Positions 7,757-17,240 are shown, numbered from the stretch's first letter. The stretch: 64,000 bases of DNA from Evansella sp. AB-P1 (GCF_029688925.1 NZ_JARUKY010000008.1:62001-126000), one strand, 5' to 3'. Translations and numbers: made by a program. Notes: generated from the letters alone by a model not told the origin.

Positions 7757-8530
7757 ATGGCTTTTCTTCAATTAGATAACGTTGATAAAACATTTTTTTC
7801 TAAGGATACGTTTACAGAAGCAGTAAAGGATATAAGTTTTTCTGTTCAACAAGGAGAATTTGTTTCTTTAATTGGTCCAAGTGGATGCGGTAAAACAACC
7901 CTCCTATCACTAATTTCTGGTCTAATTCTTCCTACAAGTGGAACAGTGAAACTGGACGGAAAGAACATTAAAAAACCTACACCTGAAACAGGCTATATGC
8001 TTCAGCAAGATTACTTATTTCCTTGGTTAACAATAGAAGATAATATTTTCTTAGGATTGAAAACGATGGATAAATTGACAAAAGAGACAAAGGAAAATGC
8101 TATAGATTTATTAAATCAAATGGGGTTAAAAAATAAACTAAAAGACTACCCTAATCAACTATCTGGCGGAATGAGACAGCGGGTTGCACTTGTGCGAATG
8201 TTATCCACAGACCCTAAATTACTATTATTAGATGAACCTTTCTCAGCATTAGACTTTCAGACAAAGCTCAAATTAGAAGATTTAGTATATTTAACAATAA
8301 AAGATCACGAAAAAACAGCTATTTTAGTAACACACGATATTGGTGAAGCTATCGCAATGAGTGATCGAGTTATTTTGCTTGATCATAGTCCAGGTAAAAT
8401 TCACAAAGTTTTTACGATCCCAGATGAATTAAAATATAAGCAGCCTTTCGAAGTTCGAAACCATCCTTCCTATAATAATTGGTTTCAAGAGGTATGGAAG
8501 GAGTTGGAATCTCTTGAAAACTCTAAATGA
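7757..8530 (+). CDS. ytlC: ABC transporter ATP-binding protein (YtlC-like)
   Basis: A 257-aa nucleotide-binding subunit of the SsuB/TauB/ThiZ group of importers for sulfonates, nitrate or thiamine precursors. It has Walker [11 protein letters not shown] (about residues 38-47), the Q-loop, signature LSGGMRQR, Walker B LLLLDEP and the H-loop THD. Start is the ATG at 7757 behind GAGAGGAGG; an upstream in-frame extension to 7697 lacks a ribosome site. It overlaps the permease gene by 17 bp. The order ytkD, ytlA, ytlC, ytlD is also found in B. subtilis, which supports the names. Because the binding-protein gene is truncated, the transporter is probably inactive unless another binding protein serves it. 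Substrate unknown. Confidence 0.85.
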   Translation: MAFLQLDNVDKTFFSKDTFTEAVKDISFSVQQGEFVSLIGPSGCGKTTLLSLISGLILPTSGTVKLDGKNIKKPTPETGYMLQQDYLFPWLTIEDNIFLGLKTMDKLTKETKENAIDLLNQMGLKNKLKDYPNQLSGGMRQRVALVRMLSTDPKLLLLDEPFSALDFQTKLKLEDLVYLTIKDHEKTAILVTHDIGEAIAMSDRVILLDHSPGKIHKVFTIPDELKYKQPFEVRNHPSYNNWFQEVWKELESLENSK

Positions 8531-9320
8531 AAAGCTTCATCGTGATTATGTAAATAAATTAGCTAAAACAAATCGTTATATTCGATTATCTCAAGTTTCC
8601 ATGCTTATCTTCTTTTTTTCATTTTGGGAGATAGCTACTGTAAACCGATGGATCGATCCTTTACTATTTAGTTCTCCATCAAGAGTATGGAATCTTTTTC
8701 TAACTAGAATGCAAGATGGAAGTTTGTTTACCCATACTTCTGTTACCTTATTTGAAACTATACTAGGATTCTTACTAGGTACGATTTTAGGAACAATGAT
8801 GGCTGGAATACTTTGGTGGTCACCATTTTTATCAAGAGTGTTAGACCCATATATCGTCATTTTAAATTCAATGCCAAAAGTAGCCCTTGGACCGATATTA
8901 ATTGTAGGATTAGGGCCAGGCTTTACTTCAATCGTTGCCATGGGGGCATTAATTTCTGTCGTCATTACTACAATGGTTGTGTACAGTGCATTTAAAAATG
9001 TAGATGAGAATTATCTCAAAGTAATTAAGTCTTTTGGCGCGTCAAAAAGACAATCCTTTTTTTCAGTAATATTTCCCGCTTCCTATCCCACCATTATTTC
9101 AACTTTAAAAGTCAATGTTGGGCTTGCATGGGTTGGAGTAATTGTAGGTGAATTTTTAGTATCTAAGCAAGGATTAGGATATATGATTGTTTATGGATTC
9201 CAAGTATTTAATTTTACTCTTGTCATGCTATCACTTATCATAATTGCTATCCTTGCAACAATTATGTATCAATTAGTTGAGGTATTAGAGAGAAAACTTA
9301 TTCATAAACATCAATCATAA
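8514..9320 (+). CDS. ytlD: ABC transporter permease (YtlD-like)
   Basis: A 268-aa inner-membrane permease of the SsuC/ThiX family with about six transmembrane helices. The EAA-type loop that contacts the ATPase is at about residues 167-190 ([17 protein letters not shown]). Translation probably starts at a TTG (8514), 8 bases after GGAGTTGG within the end of ytlC; no ATG with a ribosome site lies nearby. It is the third subunit of the binding-protein/ATPase/permease operon. Intact reading frames of both ytlC and ytlD next to a broken ytlA suggest the break is recent or that the pair works with another binding protein. Confidence 0.85.
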   Translation: MKTLNEKLHRDYVNKLAKTNRYIRLSQVSMLIFFFSFWEIATVNRWIDPLLFSSPSRVWNLFLTRMQDGSLFTHTSVTLFETILGFLLGTILGTMMAGILWWSPFLSRVLDPYIVILNSMPKVALGPILIVGLGPGFTSIVAMGALISVVITTMVVYSAFKNVDENYLKVIKSFGASKRQSFFSVIFPASYPTIISTLKVNVGLAWVGVIVGEFLVSKQGLGYMIVYGFQVFNFTLVMLSLIIIAILATIMYQLVEVLERKLIHKHQS

Positions 9321-9328
9321 GAAAAGCG

Positions 9329-9489
9329 TAAGGCGCCCCAATTATGCCTAACTACAGCCCACGTCCTGTGGGCAATGGCGTAATGTCACCGTCCTGGCTC
9401 TGGCGACAAGCAAATGTTCTGCCAGATAAAAAGCGCTTTTTTACTTTTTTTGCTGGTAGGTTATTTGACCTCGAGCCTCTGGCGCCTTA
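9329..9489. repeat. Dispersed palindromic repeat bounded by TAAGGCGCC
   Basis: A 161-bp GC-rich island in AT-rich DNA with 9-bp inverted ends, TAAGGCGCC and GGCGCCTTA. Inside is a 44-bp hairpin unit (9341-9384) with nested stems ATTATGCC/GGCGTAAT and GCCCAC/GTGGGC. The same 44-bp unit recurs at 18733-18776 with 39 of 44 bases identical. Short mobile palindromes of this type are scattered through Bacillaceae chromosomes, usually between genes as here. It lies between the convergent ytlD and ytkD genes and may also act as a terminator. Confidence 0.65.
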
Positions 9490-9516
9490 AGCTAGATATC
9501 ATTAATAAAACTTATA

Positions 9517-10002
9517 TTAAAAAAACCTTCGATTAACTTCCTTTATACTCAGCTCTAATACATCATCTTTCATAATGAAGCTATACTGATCATTCGTACG
9601 TACATTTGTAGGTATTTTTTTTAGTAGCTTTGGTCCCTTGGTTTCAAAATAGTTTTTCTTTGAAATTAAATCTTCTACAACAGCAAAGTAAACATTTTTT
9701 ATAACTACTTCACTTTTTCCCTCTACCTTGTATTGACCAATGTAATGGAGTTCTGAAACAATTCCTCCAGTTTCTTCAAAAACTTCACGCTTAGCAGCTT
9801 CTGATGGAGCTTCACCTTCTTCAACCTTCCCTCCAGGAAATTCCAAACCTCTTGAAGGATGAATAGTTAATAGCCAGTTACCAAGATATTGACTTATAAC
9901 CCAAACATGCTTTGGACTTTTTGAAAATGGGTGGTCAGCAGTGGAGAAGGAAACAAGATTATTATAGAAGTCTGTAAATTCTTTTGTAACTATGAAGACC
10001 AC
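9517..10002 (-). CDS. ytkD: Nudix hydrolase YtkD
   Basis: A protein of about 160 aa with a full Nudix box at residues 57-80 (GGKVEEGEAPSEAAKREVFE followed by ETGG), which binds Mg and hydrolyses nucleoside diphosphate bonds. Length, the SPKHVWVI segment and the FETKGP segment fit B. subtilis YtkD, an (8-oxo-)dGTP-cleaving antimutator also reported to act on RNA 5' ends. The neighbours ytlC and ytlD are next to ytkD in B. subtilis too. The start is uncertain: the only standard codon near the 5' end is GTG at 10002, but it lies inside GGAGG; correct spacing would place initiation at the ATA at 9993. Confidence 0.85.
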   Translation of the reverse strand: MVFIVTKEFTDFYNNLVSFSTADHPFSKSPKHVWVISQYLGNWLLTIHPSRGLEFPGGKVEEGEAPSEAAKREVFEETGGIVSELHYIGQYKVEGKSEVVIKNVYFAVVEDLISKKNYFETKGPKLLKKIPTNVRTNDQYSFIMKDDVLELSIKEVNRRFF

Positions 10003-10009
10003 CTCCAGT

Positions 10010-10681
10010 CTAGTATCTATTCTGAAATTTATGCTTTTCTATAAATAATTTTAAATTGAAATGTTGTGCCTTTATATAGTCCTCTGGACGATTCATATTA
10101 AAAAAAGCCATTTCAACCTCTTCCTCAGTAAATCCTTTTTTATAGAAGTCCCTCTCAGAAATAATACAAACATCTAATTTTTCTAATAGTTCCGTTATTT
10201 TTAACGTGTTACTATTTAAGCTGTTTTCTACTTCCTGAAGAATAGATCGATGATATAAAGCATAGAGAGGGTGTAGCTTTCCGTTTATTTTCGGGACAAT
10301 TCCTCCTATAGGCTCTTGTCCTATTAACGATATCATATATTGGCCAATGGGTTCATTAAAGAAAGGGAGATCACATGCCACTACAAAACACCATTCATTA
10401 GTAGAATGAGTAATACCAGAATGAATACCTGATAAGGGTCCTTTCCCTATGTGAATATCTTTTGCAATTTTATGTTGAATAAAACTAAACGCTTCTAGAT
10501 TATTGGTAATTAATACGATATCATTCGTAATATTATTTAAATGCTTTTCAATACGATTTACTACCTTTTCTCCATTTATCTCTAATAAAGCTTTATTCGT
10601 TCCCATCCTACGTGATTTACCACCAGCTAAAATAACACCAGTTACAGGCTGTACAATATTTTGCAGTACCTTTTTACTCAT
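10010..10681 (-). CDS. mobA: Molybdenum cofactor guanylyltransferase
   Basis: A 223-aa nucleotidyltransferase. The N-terminal signature LAGGKSRRMGTNKALLEI (about residues 18-35) is the MobA GTP-binding loop, and VACDLPF supplies the metal-binding Asp. MobA attaches GMP to molybdopterin to make the guanine dinucleotide cofactor used by formate dehydrogenases and nitrate reductases. Its ATG follows directly on the stop codon of the fdhE-like gene, so the two are translationally linked. No molybdoenzyme is in this window, so the pair serves an enzyme encoded elsewhere. ytkD follows after 7 bases and may be co-transcribed. Confidence 0.9.
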   Translation of the reverse strand: MSKKVLQNIVQPVTGVILAGGKSRRMGTNKALLEINGEKVVNRIEKHLNNITNDIVLITNNLEAFSFIQHKIAKDIHIGKGPLSGIHSGITHSTNEWCFVVACDLPFFNEPIGQYMISLIGQEPIGGIVPKINGKLHPLYALYHRSILQEVENSLNSNTLKITELLEKLDVCIISERDFYKKGFTEEEVEMAFFNMNRPEDYIKAQHFNLKLFIEKHKFQNRY

Positions 10682-11470
10682 TTAATTAGAATCACCATAT
10701 CCTTCTTCCTGCGCAACAAAATCTAAAGGTAGTGTTTCTAAGTCTATAAGTGCAGCAGATTTCTTCTTATCTTTTTCCTTCTCAACAAGCTTTAAATAGT
10801 TCCTACAGGTTTTACACACTTCCAATAAGATAGAATCATCTTCTTCCATGCCTAAATATATAAGCATTCCTTCACGATCTTCTCCACAATGCACACATGC
10901 ATTTTTTTTCTGATTCCAATCTGTTTCGCACCGTGGACATGTTAGCAATTTATTCTCCCCCTCATCTACTTTTCCTAATCGAGGTGGTTCTCCACAACAT
11001 GGACAAGTCCCCATTACATCAAATTTATGAATAATGGTAGTACACTTTTCACTAACAACATGTAAAAATGGTCTTAACGCTTGTTCCGCAACAAAATGAG
11101 GCACCCATGCTTCAAGATCATTTTTCACAGAAAATGATTGGAAAAATTCTGTATCAAACATGATGCTAGATTTAATCCAATTCACTAGCTCTTCTTTCTT
11201 AAGCTGCTTTAAGGTATCAATTAGCTTATTTTCGATTAATGTGTTCTGTTCTATGAGAACATGTGCAATTTGTAGTAATGCTTCATGAAATAGAGGAAGC
11301 GGTATTGGAACCTGTTTTAATTGAGGTAAAACTGGTTTTTCAAAATTTAGCTCTTCTTCTATAATCTCTAATTCAATATTTTTTTCAATATTAACTTTTA
11401 TTTTCTGCTGTGCTTCCATCATTTCATATTGAAGGGTTAAGTAGTCTTCTGACACAATACCTGATTCCAT
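10682..11470 (-). CDS. fdhE: Formate dehydrogenase accessory protein FdhE-like
   Basis: A 262-aa protein whose C-terminal half carries four CxxC pairs (CPCC, CPRC, CVHC and CKTC between about residues 160 and 227), the rubredoxin-like iron-binding pattern of FdhE. FdhE is needed for maturation or protection of formate dehydrogenase. The helical N-terminal half fits the family. The ATG at 11470 follows GGAAGGTG. It is the first gene of the fdhE-mobA(-ytkD) unit. The partner formate dehydrogenase is not in the window, which makes this a detached maturation operon. A 246-bp gap upstream separates it from the divergent deacetylase gene. Confidence 0.8.
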   Translation of the reverse strand: MESGIVSEDYLTLQYEMMEAQQKIKVNIEKNIELEIIEEELNFEKPVLPQLKQVPIPLPLFHEALLQIAHVLIEQNTLIENKLIDTLKQLKKEELVNWIKSSIMFDTEFFQSFSVKNDLEAWVPHFVAEQALRPFLHVVSEKCTTIIHKFDVMGTCPCCGEPPRLGKVDEGENKLLTCPRCETDWNQKKNACVHCGEDREGMLIYLGMEEDDSILLEVCKTCRNYLKLVEKEKDKKKSAALIDLETLPLDFVAQEEGYGDSN

Positions 11471-11716
11471 TCTTTCACCTTCCTTGAAGTTTGATTACAT
11501 TTATAACATTTTTATTTACAGGACAATTCCATTCTCCCCCATTATATAGTTGAAAGGACAGGGATGTCTATGATAGACAAGTTAGGTTTTTCTATAAGTT
11601 ACTTGTCATAGATAAAGAATAATGTAAAAATAACATTAGATGAGGAAGAGACAGGACCATGTGCTTCTGTATACAAAAAATATCTACGAACAAAATAACT
11701 TTTTTGGAGCAAAAAT

Positions 11717-12628
11717 ATGAAACGTTCGAACAAAATGATAGTTATATTTCCCCTGCTAGCATTCACCCTACTAGTATCCTTTTTATCTTATTATTTCAAA
11801 CATGACAATGTTTCTAATACTACAATACTAGAAGGTCATCATATAATCTATAGTATGAATAAGAAAGAGATTCTTTTACCATCTATTGAAGAACAACACT
11901 CAATAGCCCAGGCGGATATAAAGGATATAAAAAATCGATGGGAAAGTGAATCATTACATCCAACACAATGGGGGGAGCAGGTTACAGGAGTAAAAAACAA
12001 GTTAGAAACGAATGACCATGTCATTGCCTTAACTTTTGATGCCTGTGGCGGTCCATATGGCAGTGGGTATGATGAGAAATTAATTAGGTATTTAAGAGAA
12101 AATAATATACCTGCAACTTTGTTTATCAATGCTAGGTGGATTAAAGAAAATAGAAGTGTATTTCTTGAATTAAGTGAAGACCCTCTCTTTTATATTGAAA
12201 ATCACGGGACAGAGCATCTACCGTTATCAATTAATGGTGGAACAGCCTGGGGAATAAGTGGTACGAAAAGTGTAGAAGAAGTAATAGCCGAAGTTATGGA
12301 AAATCAACTGCTTATCTCAGAAATAACAGGAAGAAAACCTAGTTTCTTTCGTTCAGGAACTGCCTACTATGATGAAGTTGCGGTGAATATTGTTAATGAC
12401 CTAGGGTTATCTGTCGTAAATTATAATGTTTTAGGTGATGCAGGAGCTACCTTTACTAGTGAGCAAGTGAAAAATTCTCTACTAGCTTCTCAACCAGGTT
12501 CAATCGTCTTACTTCACATGAATCAACCAACTAGTGGTACTGCTGAAGGAATAATAGAGGCAATTCCCATCCTACAACAACAAGGCTTTGAATTCGTAAC
12601 ATTATATGATTATTCTCTATCTGAATGA
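11717..12628 (+). CDS. Secreted or membrane-anchored polysaccharide deacetylase
   Basis: A 303-aa protein. Residues 7-26 are a hydrophobic signal or anchor, followed by an exposed NodB-homology domain. The catalytic base and first metal ligand lie in TFDACGGP (about residues 104-111), a histidine ligand pair in ENHGTEH, and the later LLHM motif closes the active site. The domain is somewhat unusual: the first motif reads TFDACGG rather than TFDDGP, a subgroup seen in Bacillaceae. Likely substrates are N-acetylated cell-wall or exopolysaccharide sugars. GGAG 8 bases upstream supports the start. It stands alone between fdhE and a membrane protein. Confidence 0.8.
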   Translation: MKRSNKMIVIFPLLAFTLLVSFLSYYFKHDNVSNTTILEGHHIIYSMNKKEILLPSIEEQHSIAQADIKDIKNRWESESLHPTQWGEQVTGVKNKLETNDHVIALTFDACGGPYGSGYDEKLIRYLRENNIPATLFINARWIKENRSVFLELSEDPLFYIENHGTEHLPLSINGGTAWGISGTKSVEEVIAEVMENQLLISEITGRKPSFFRSGTAYYDEVAVNIVNDLGLSVVNYNVLGDAGATFTSEQVKNSLLASQPGSIVLLHMNQPTSGTAEGIIEAIPILQQQGFEFVTLYDYSLSE

Positions 12629-12881
12629 TATTATTGGAATAAATTCATATGTATAAAATAGCTATCATTCAATTTCATACGTATCAATTTATTAATCGTT
12701 GTGAATGATAACATTAAAACAAAAATTGTTATTATCCATTCGCATCTTAAAATAAGAGTCATTATTATTCCAATGTATATCTCCTATACATGTTACCTAT
12801 TTCGTTAATAATTTTTATCTATTATAATATATATCTAAGTATATTATTGACTATTCTACCTACCTACTTTGAGGTGAAAAA

Positions 12882-13652
12882 ATGACAAATAGAAAGAAAT
12901 TATATTATTTAGTTGGAGGAATAGCCCTATTCGCCTTATCATTATCTTTATTTTTCATGTACACAAATGAACCACAACAAGAGTCTCAACCAATTGCAAT
13001 TAGTGAAACAATAGAACCAGATGAAGAAACGATTGCAACTGATATTGAATCCATCAACATTGCTGAAGAAAGAGAAGAGAATTTTGAAGCAACTATGGAA
13101 GATAACGAAGAGGATGAAGAAGATCTTCGAGAATTTGCAGAAGAAGCAATTGAAAGAGTAACTCTCACTCCACTAGAAGCACCAAGTGAGCAATCATTCT
13201 TTGAACATGCACGCCTTGACCAAGTACTATCCAGTCTTATGGGGAGCAACTTTACTGAAGACATTGAATTGGAGGATGAAGCAAGGTGGGTAGCTAGAGA
13301 TCTTCAAGCATGGATGCAAGTAGCAACAGAGACTGCAGATTTCAGTTATTCAGATGAAGATTTTTTAGCATTTGTTGAGGAAGAAAACTTTCTAGAAGAG
13401 GATGACTTAAAGAAGACTGTTCTTGTAAATGAACTGAAGAGAATAGATGATTCATTGTATGTACGACATTTAGAATACCATTACTTAAAACCTTTTATAT
13501 GGAATAATATTGAAAGTCATTTCAGTTCACAAAGCAGTCAAAATCATAGAGAAACAGATGAAGAGTATTTATATCGAATTTTCCTCCAATTTGAAGATGA
13601 AGTCACGAATCATTTATTAGAATCATATCCAGAACTCCAAGAAAATATGTAA
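12882..13652 (+). CDS. Acidic extracellular membrane-anchored protein, unknown
   Basis: A 256-aa protein with a lysine-rich start and one transmembrane helix (about residues 9-27), then an extremely acidic region (about residues 30-100, with runs of Glu and Asp) and a helical C-terminal domain of about 150 residues. No family is recognised. GAGGTG upstream supports the ATG. Strong acidity outside the membrane fits proteins of halophilic or alkaliphilic bacilli. A terminator follows immediately, so it is a single-gene unit. The 253-bp gap before it has scattered AT-rich inverted repeats but no clear gene. Confidence 0.65.
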   Translation: MTNRKKLYYLVGGIALFALSLSLFFMYTNEPQQESQPIAISETIEPDEETIATDIESINIAEEREENFEATMEDNEEDEEDLREFAEEAIERVTLTPLEAPSEQSFFEHARLDQVLSSLMGSNFTEDIELEDEARWVARDLQAWMQVATETADFSYSDEDFLAFVEEENFLEEDDLKKTVLVNELKRIDDSLYVRHLEYHYLKPFIWNNIESHFSSQSSQNHRETDEEYLYRIFLQFEDEVTNHLLESYPELQENM

Positions 13653-13654
13653 GT

Positions 13655-13694
13655 ATAAGGTGTACCAAATCTCTATTGGTACACCTTATTTTAT
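13655..13694 (+). terminator. Terminator after the acidic membrane protein
   Basis: A perfect 13-bp stem, ATAAGGTGTACCA with TGGTACACCTTAT, a 9-base loop and then TTTTATTTTT. It starts 3 bases after the stop codon. Confidence 0.9.
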
Positions 13695-13774
13695 TTTTCT
13701 CGACAATAGGCCTAATCAAAAAATAAATTACTATAATATATATTAAATAGCTTGATATTAAAGGAGTGAACAAT

Positions 13775-14122
13775 ATGGTTCGAAGTATTTACTTTTACTT
13801 AGTTATGTTAATTACTTTAGTAATGATGATTGGTGGCGCTGTTTCTTCATTTATATTTCTAAGTGATATAGTCTTTCCTACCCCTTATTACGAGTCATTT
13901 GATGAATATTCATTAAATCGCGCCTATTTTAATGACAAAAGCACCTCCAATGAGGATCTTTCACACGAGGAATTATATGAACGCTATGAACAATTAAAAT
14001 CTGACTCTATTGATAGAGAAAAAGCATACGCTAAAAATGGTTTTTTTAAAAGTCTCGCTTGGATTCTAATTCCATTACCCGTCTTTTTTATTGCACGGAA
14101 ACAATTAAAAAATAGAGAATAG
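13775..14122 (+). CDS. Small two-helix membrane protein, unknown
   Basis: A 115-aa protein with helices at about residues 5-30 and 87-107 separated by a charged loop rich in Tyr, Asp and Glu, so the loop and both ends have defined topology. I start at the ATG at 13775, placed correctly behind AAAGGAG; a GTG at 13766 overlaps that ribosome site. It lies after a terminator and has no operon partner. The 176-bp gap that follows holds no recognisable element. Confidence 0.6.
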   Translation: MVRSIYFYLVMLITLVMMIGGAVSSFIFLSDIVFPTPYYESFDEYSLNRAYFNDKSTSNEDLSHEELYERYEQLKSDSIDREKAYAKNGFFKSLAWILIPLPVFFIARKQLKNRE

Positions 14123-14298
14123 TAGATGAAAAAAGTCATACTTGAGATTTAAATTAAAGTTTTGAGAAGTATAGCAATGTTTTTATTAGTAAAACTATAT
14201 AAAAAAATGCTCTGATAAAAATTGGTGAGTTGTCTCACTGAAAACAAATAGCTATCTATGATTTAATGAATGTAATAATATAGGTAGGTGAAATCAAA

Positions 14299-15039
14299 AT
14301 GGACTTTTACTCCACATTAAGTAATTATTATGATGATATTTTTGCTACGAATGAAAAAGCAATTTCATTAATTGAAAGCCTTGTATTACAAAAAACAGGG
14401 GCTATATCCGTATTAGATTTAGCTGCAGGAACTGGAGCAGAGGCAGCAAAGTTGACTCAAAAGGGATATAACGTAGTAGCGACAGACATAAATGAGGATA
14501 TGGTATCACTAATGAACAAAAAGAATAGCCATTTATTAAAACCATTTCATGCGAAACAGATGAATATGAAAGACATAGGAACACTTTCTCCACAGACATT
14601 TGATATTATCCTTTGTATCGGTAATTCTTTTGTGCACTTAGATAGTCATAATGAGATGATAGACGTTTTAGATGATTGCTATGAACGATTAAATAACAAT
14701 GGAATACTAATTATCCAAACTGTAAACTACGATCGAATATTCGAAAAAAATATAATGGAACTACCAATCATTATTAATGAAGAAAAGGAAATTCAGTTTG
14801 AACGTTCTTATAAACTAGAGGACCCTTGGATTATCTTTGAAGGAAAAATAACTATTAAGAACAACGAAGAGACGAATGAATTAAAAAATGTTACGAAGCT
14901 TCTACCACTTAAAAAGGATTCGTTTGTAAATATTATCAAGAAATCTAGTTTCTCACACTTTGATATTTTTGGTAGCTTTAATAAGGAGGAATTTACAATC
15001 AATTCCCCTGCATTAGTCGCAGTTTTAAGAAAAGTTTGA
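14299..15039 (+). CDS. Class I SAM-dependent methyltransferase
   Basis: A 246-aa Rossmann-fold methyltransferase. Motif I VLDLAAGTGAEAAKL (about residues 38-52) binds SAM, motif II reads VVATDINEDMV, and motif IV is DIILCIGNSFVHL. The family includes small-molecule and protein methyltransferases, and the C-terminal beta-rich insert (about residues 150-235) resembles glycine/sarcosine-type or ubiquinone-type enzymes only loosely. Substrate unknown. TAGGTAGGTG precedes the ATG. It is a single gene followed by a repeat-rich gap. Confidence 0.75.
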   Translation: MDFYSTLSNYYDDIFATNEKAISLIESLVLQKTGAISVLDLAAGTGAEAAKLTQKGYNVVATDINEDMVSLMNKKNSHLLKPFHAKQMNMKDIGTLSPQTFDIILCIGNSFVHLDSHNEMIDVLDDCYERLNNNGILIIQTVNYDRIFEKNIMELPIIINEEKEIQFERSYKLEDPWIIFEGKITIKNNEETNELKNVTKLLPLKKDSFVNIIKKSSFSHFDIFGSFNKEEFTINSPALVAVLRKV

Positions 15040-15058
15040 TGTGATTATAGATAAACAT

Positions 15059-15355
15059 CAAGGTGGTTCATCCTTTACTGGTGAACGCTTTCACCACAGG
15101 CAATAGTCACCTACTGCATTTCGGGCGTCTAGAACCCTTTTTATTTTCAGGGTGACAGCCCATGCAAGTGTAGATTTGCACCATAGGGGATGAAAATACT
15201 TATCAAGTAGGTTCATTTGTTACAGGTAGCAGCTTTCCGCGGGCTATGCCTCAGCCTCCACACTTCGCATTATCGTGCCGAATTGTCGGGTCTTCTGCTA
15301 TTGCTTTTCCCGCTGGAGTCGTCACCCTTCACTACTGAACCGTCTATTTTCAGGG
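15059..15355. repeat. Dispersed composite repeat, copy 1
   Basis: About 300 bp of comparatively GC-rich noncoding DNA made of segments that recur at 18398-19010: GTTCATCC...TTACTGGTG, CTTTCACCACAGGC, a GCACCAT-GATGAAAATA segment, and CTGGAGTCGTCACCCTTCAC before CTGAACCGT and TTTTCAGGGTAGA. It encodes nothing credible in any frame. The segments are shuffled and diverged, as expected for an old dispersed repeat. The rest of the 15040-15815 gap is AT-rich apart from the hairpin at 15562. Confidence 0.65.
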
Positions 15356-15561
15356 TAGAAAAAAAACATAACCTTATATAACTCTTACAAAGAAAAAAAG
15401 GAAATGCTCTTAGCCTAACGGGTTCTGTTACCTATCACAAATGTCAAAAATGCATTGCAAACTGAGTGTAAAAATGTACGCTAAATTGACACTCAATTTT
15501 TGTTGATATTGTAGGGTTTATCATTAAATCAATACAAAATATGTATCATAAGTTGCAGTAC

Positions 15562-15605
15562 AAATTGTCCATATACACTGGCTGGTGTATATGGACAATT
15601 TTATA
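15562..15605 (+). terminator. Long perfect hairpin, possible bidirectional terminator
   Basis: A 17-bp perfect stem (15562-15578 with 15585-15601; AAATTGTCCATATACAC and its complement) around a 6-base loop, followed by TTATATA. No gene ends close by: it is about 520 bases after the methyltransferase and 215 before the hydrolase. It may be a leftover terminator of a lost gene. Confidence 0.6.
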
Positions 15606-15815
15606 TACAATTCCAGATATATTTAACCGAGCATATTTTTAAGGTTAATCATATATTAGTTATTTATTTGAATATTTCAAAAAATAATCTAACTATATAT
15701 GTTAAAATATGTATATAGTTTGTGAACAAAGCTACTTAAACAAACGGGGAGTTGAAGAAACAATAAATCTATTGAGAAGTATAGGTAAATACATTATTGG
15801 AAAGGAGCTGTGAGT

Positions 15816-16829
15816 GTGCTTTTAAAGTCTTTTGAAAAACCTTTGAATAACATTAGCGGAAAAAGTGGAATAGGCATAACAACAAAAGAGTACTTGGAAA
15901 TTAACGGCTCAAAACAAGGAATAATCATTGAATCTTTAAATCAAGGCAACCCTCTATTATTATTTTTACATGGTGGTCCAGGATTTCCTGCTTATCCTAT
16001 CATTAAAGCTCATGGTATTAGGCTCGAACAGTTCTTCGACGTGTGTTATTGGGACCAAAGAGGAACAGGAATGTCATATCATGCTAAAGAAGCTAAAAAA
16101 CCACTGACCGTCGAACAGTTAGTTGACGATACTATTGCAGTTGTAAATTATCTGAGAAGTAAATATTCACAAGACAAAGTGTTTATTCTTGGTCATTCAT
16201 GGGGGACTTACCTTGGAAGTCTTGTAGCAAGTATGAATCCTGACCTTTTCCACGCTTATATTGGAGTTGGTCAAGTAGGCTCACCAAAAGAATCGGAAAA
16301 TGAAACATATAACTTTATTTTAAAAACGGCAATCAATCACAATGATAAACGAGCGATTAAACAAATAGAAAATATAACATTTGATGAAAATTACTATAAG
16401 AATCGGTTATACGGTTCAGTTAGAGCTAAATTTACGAACAGGTATGGAGGTGGCTTTAAGCACAGTGGATACTCGAATTTTGAAAATCTAAGACAAGTTC
16501 TTTCTTGTCCAAATTATACTCTAAAAGAACGAATGAATATTTTTCAAGGGAGTGTTTCCAGCTACCAGTCATTAGCTCATGTTATGGCAACAACCGATTT
16601 GGTACATCTTGTTCCAACGCTTAACCTCCCAGTCTTTATACTTCAGGGGTTGCATGATTATCAAACAACACACACCCAAGCTAAACGTTTTTATGAATCA
16701 ATTGAAGCTCCATACAAGAAAATGTACACCTTTAATAATTCCTCACATACTCCTTTTATTGAGGAGCAGGAACGTTTTTATAATATTATTCAAGATGAAG
16801 TTTTGGAAATTATTAAGAGGAATCAATAA
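15816..16829 (+). CDS. Alpha/beta hydrolase, proline iminopeptidase-like
   Basis: A 337-aa serine hydrolase. HGGPGFP (near residue 52) forms the oxyanion hole, GHSWGTYLG (near residue 127) is the nucleophile elbow, and SSHTPFIEE near the C terminus supplies the catalytic His. HGGPG together with WDQRGTG is the signature of the proline iminopeptidase (S33) group, although enzymes of this layout also act on esters. The GTG at 15816 has AAAGGAG at ideal distance; GTG at 15810 is too close. No signal peptide, so cytoplasmic. It stands alone; the next 80 bases lead to a broken gene. Confidence 0.8.
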   Translation: MLLKSFEKPLNNISGKSGIGITTKEYLEINGSKQGIIIESLNQGNPLLLFLHGGPGFPAYPIIKAHGIRLEQFFDVCYWDQRGTGMSYHAKEAKKPLTVEQLVDDTIAVVNYLRSKYSQDKVFILGHSWGTYLGSLVASMNPDLFHAYIGVGQVGSPKESENETYNFILKTAINHNDKRAIKQIENITFDENYYKNRLYGSVRAKFTNRYGGGFKHSGYSNFENLRQVLSCPNYTLKERMNIFQGSVSSYQSLAHVMATTDLVHLVPTLNLPVFILQGLHDYQTTHTQAKRFYESIEAPYKKMYTFNNSSHTPFIEEQERFYNIIQDEVLEIIKRNQ

Positions 16830-16910
16830 CGTCTAAGGAGATTATAGTGAAATCTTCTTCAACAATCGGGTGCTTTAGTTATTAACAAAATTTAATGAAA
16901 GAGGTACTAA

Positions 16911-17185
16911 ATGAATATATTGTATGACGATAGATATCATCTGCATTTAGGTTATTACGAAGATAACTGTGATTATGAATCCGTAGCGTTCAAAAGACAA
17001 TCAGAAGATGTATGGATATCTTCTTTAATTTTAAACAGTACGGATTTATAAATACTTTCCCAGAAAATGAATTATCATTAGATGAATTTGGAACAAGGAT
17101 TTTTTCCATCCACAATAAAGAACTTAATTATGATATTGGAGTACAGAGATTTGGGCAGTGGTTATTCTTACATAAAATAATCTAA
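16911..17185 (+). pseudogene. Small unknown gene with a frameshift
   Basis: The ATG at 16911 follows GAAAGAGG. The first frame reads MNILYDDRYHLHLGYYEDNC and continues with protein-like content to about 17010. From about 17015 the protein-like reading moves to another frame (DIFFNFKQYGFINTFPENEL) and runs to the TAA at 17183-17185. Joined, it would be about 91 aa and acidic and aromatic; no family recognised. The shift lies in GATGTATGGATATC at about 17007-17020. Either a real loss-of-function mutation or a sequence error. A strong terminator follows at 17241. Confidence 0.5.
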
Positions 17186-17240
17186 TAATAATTGAATCCC
17201 TTGTTAAACAGGTGCGTTAGTTCAACAAGTAAAAAGTAAG

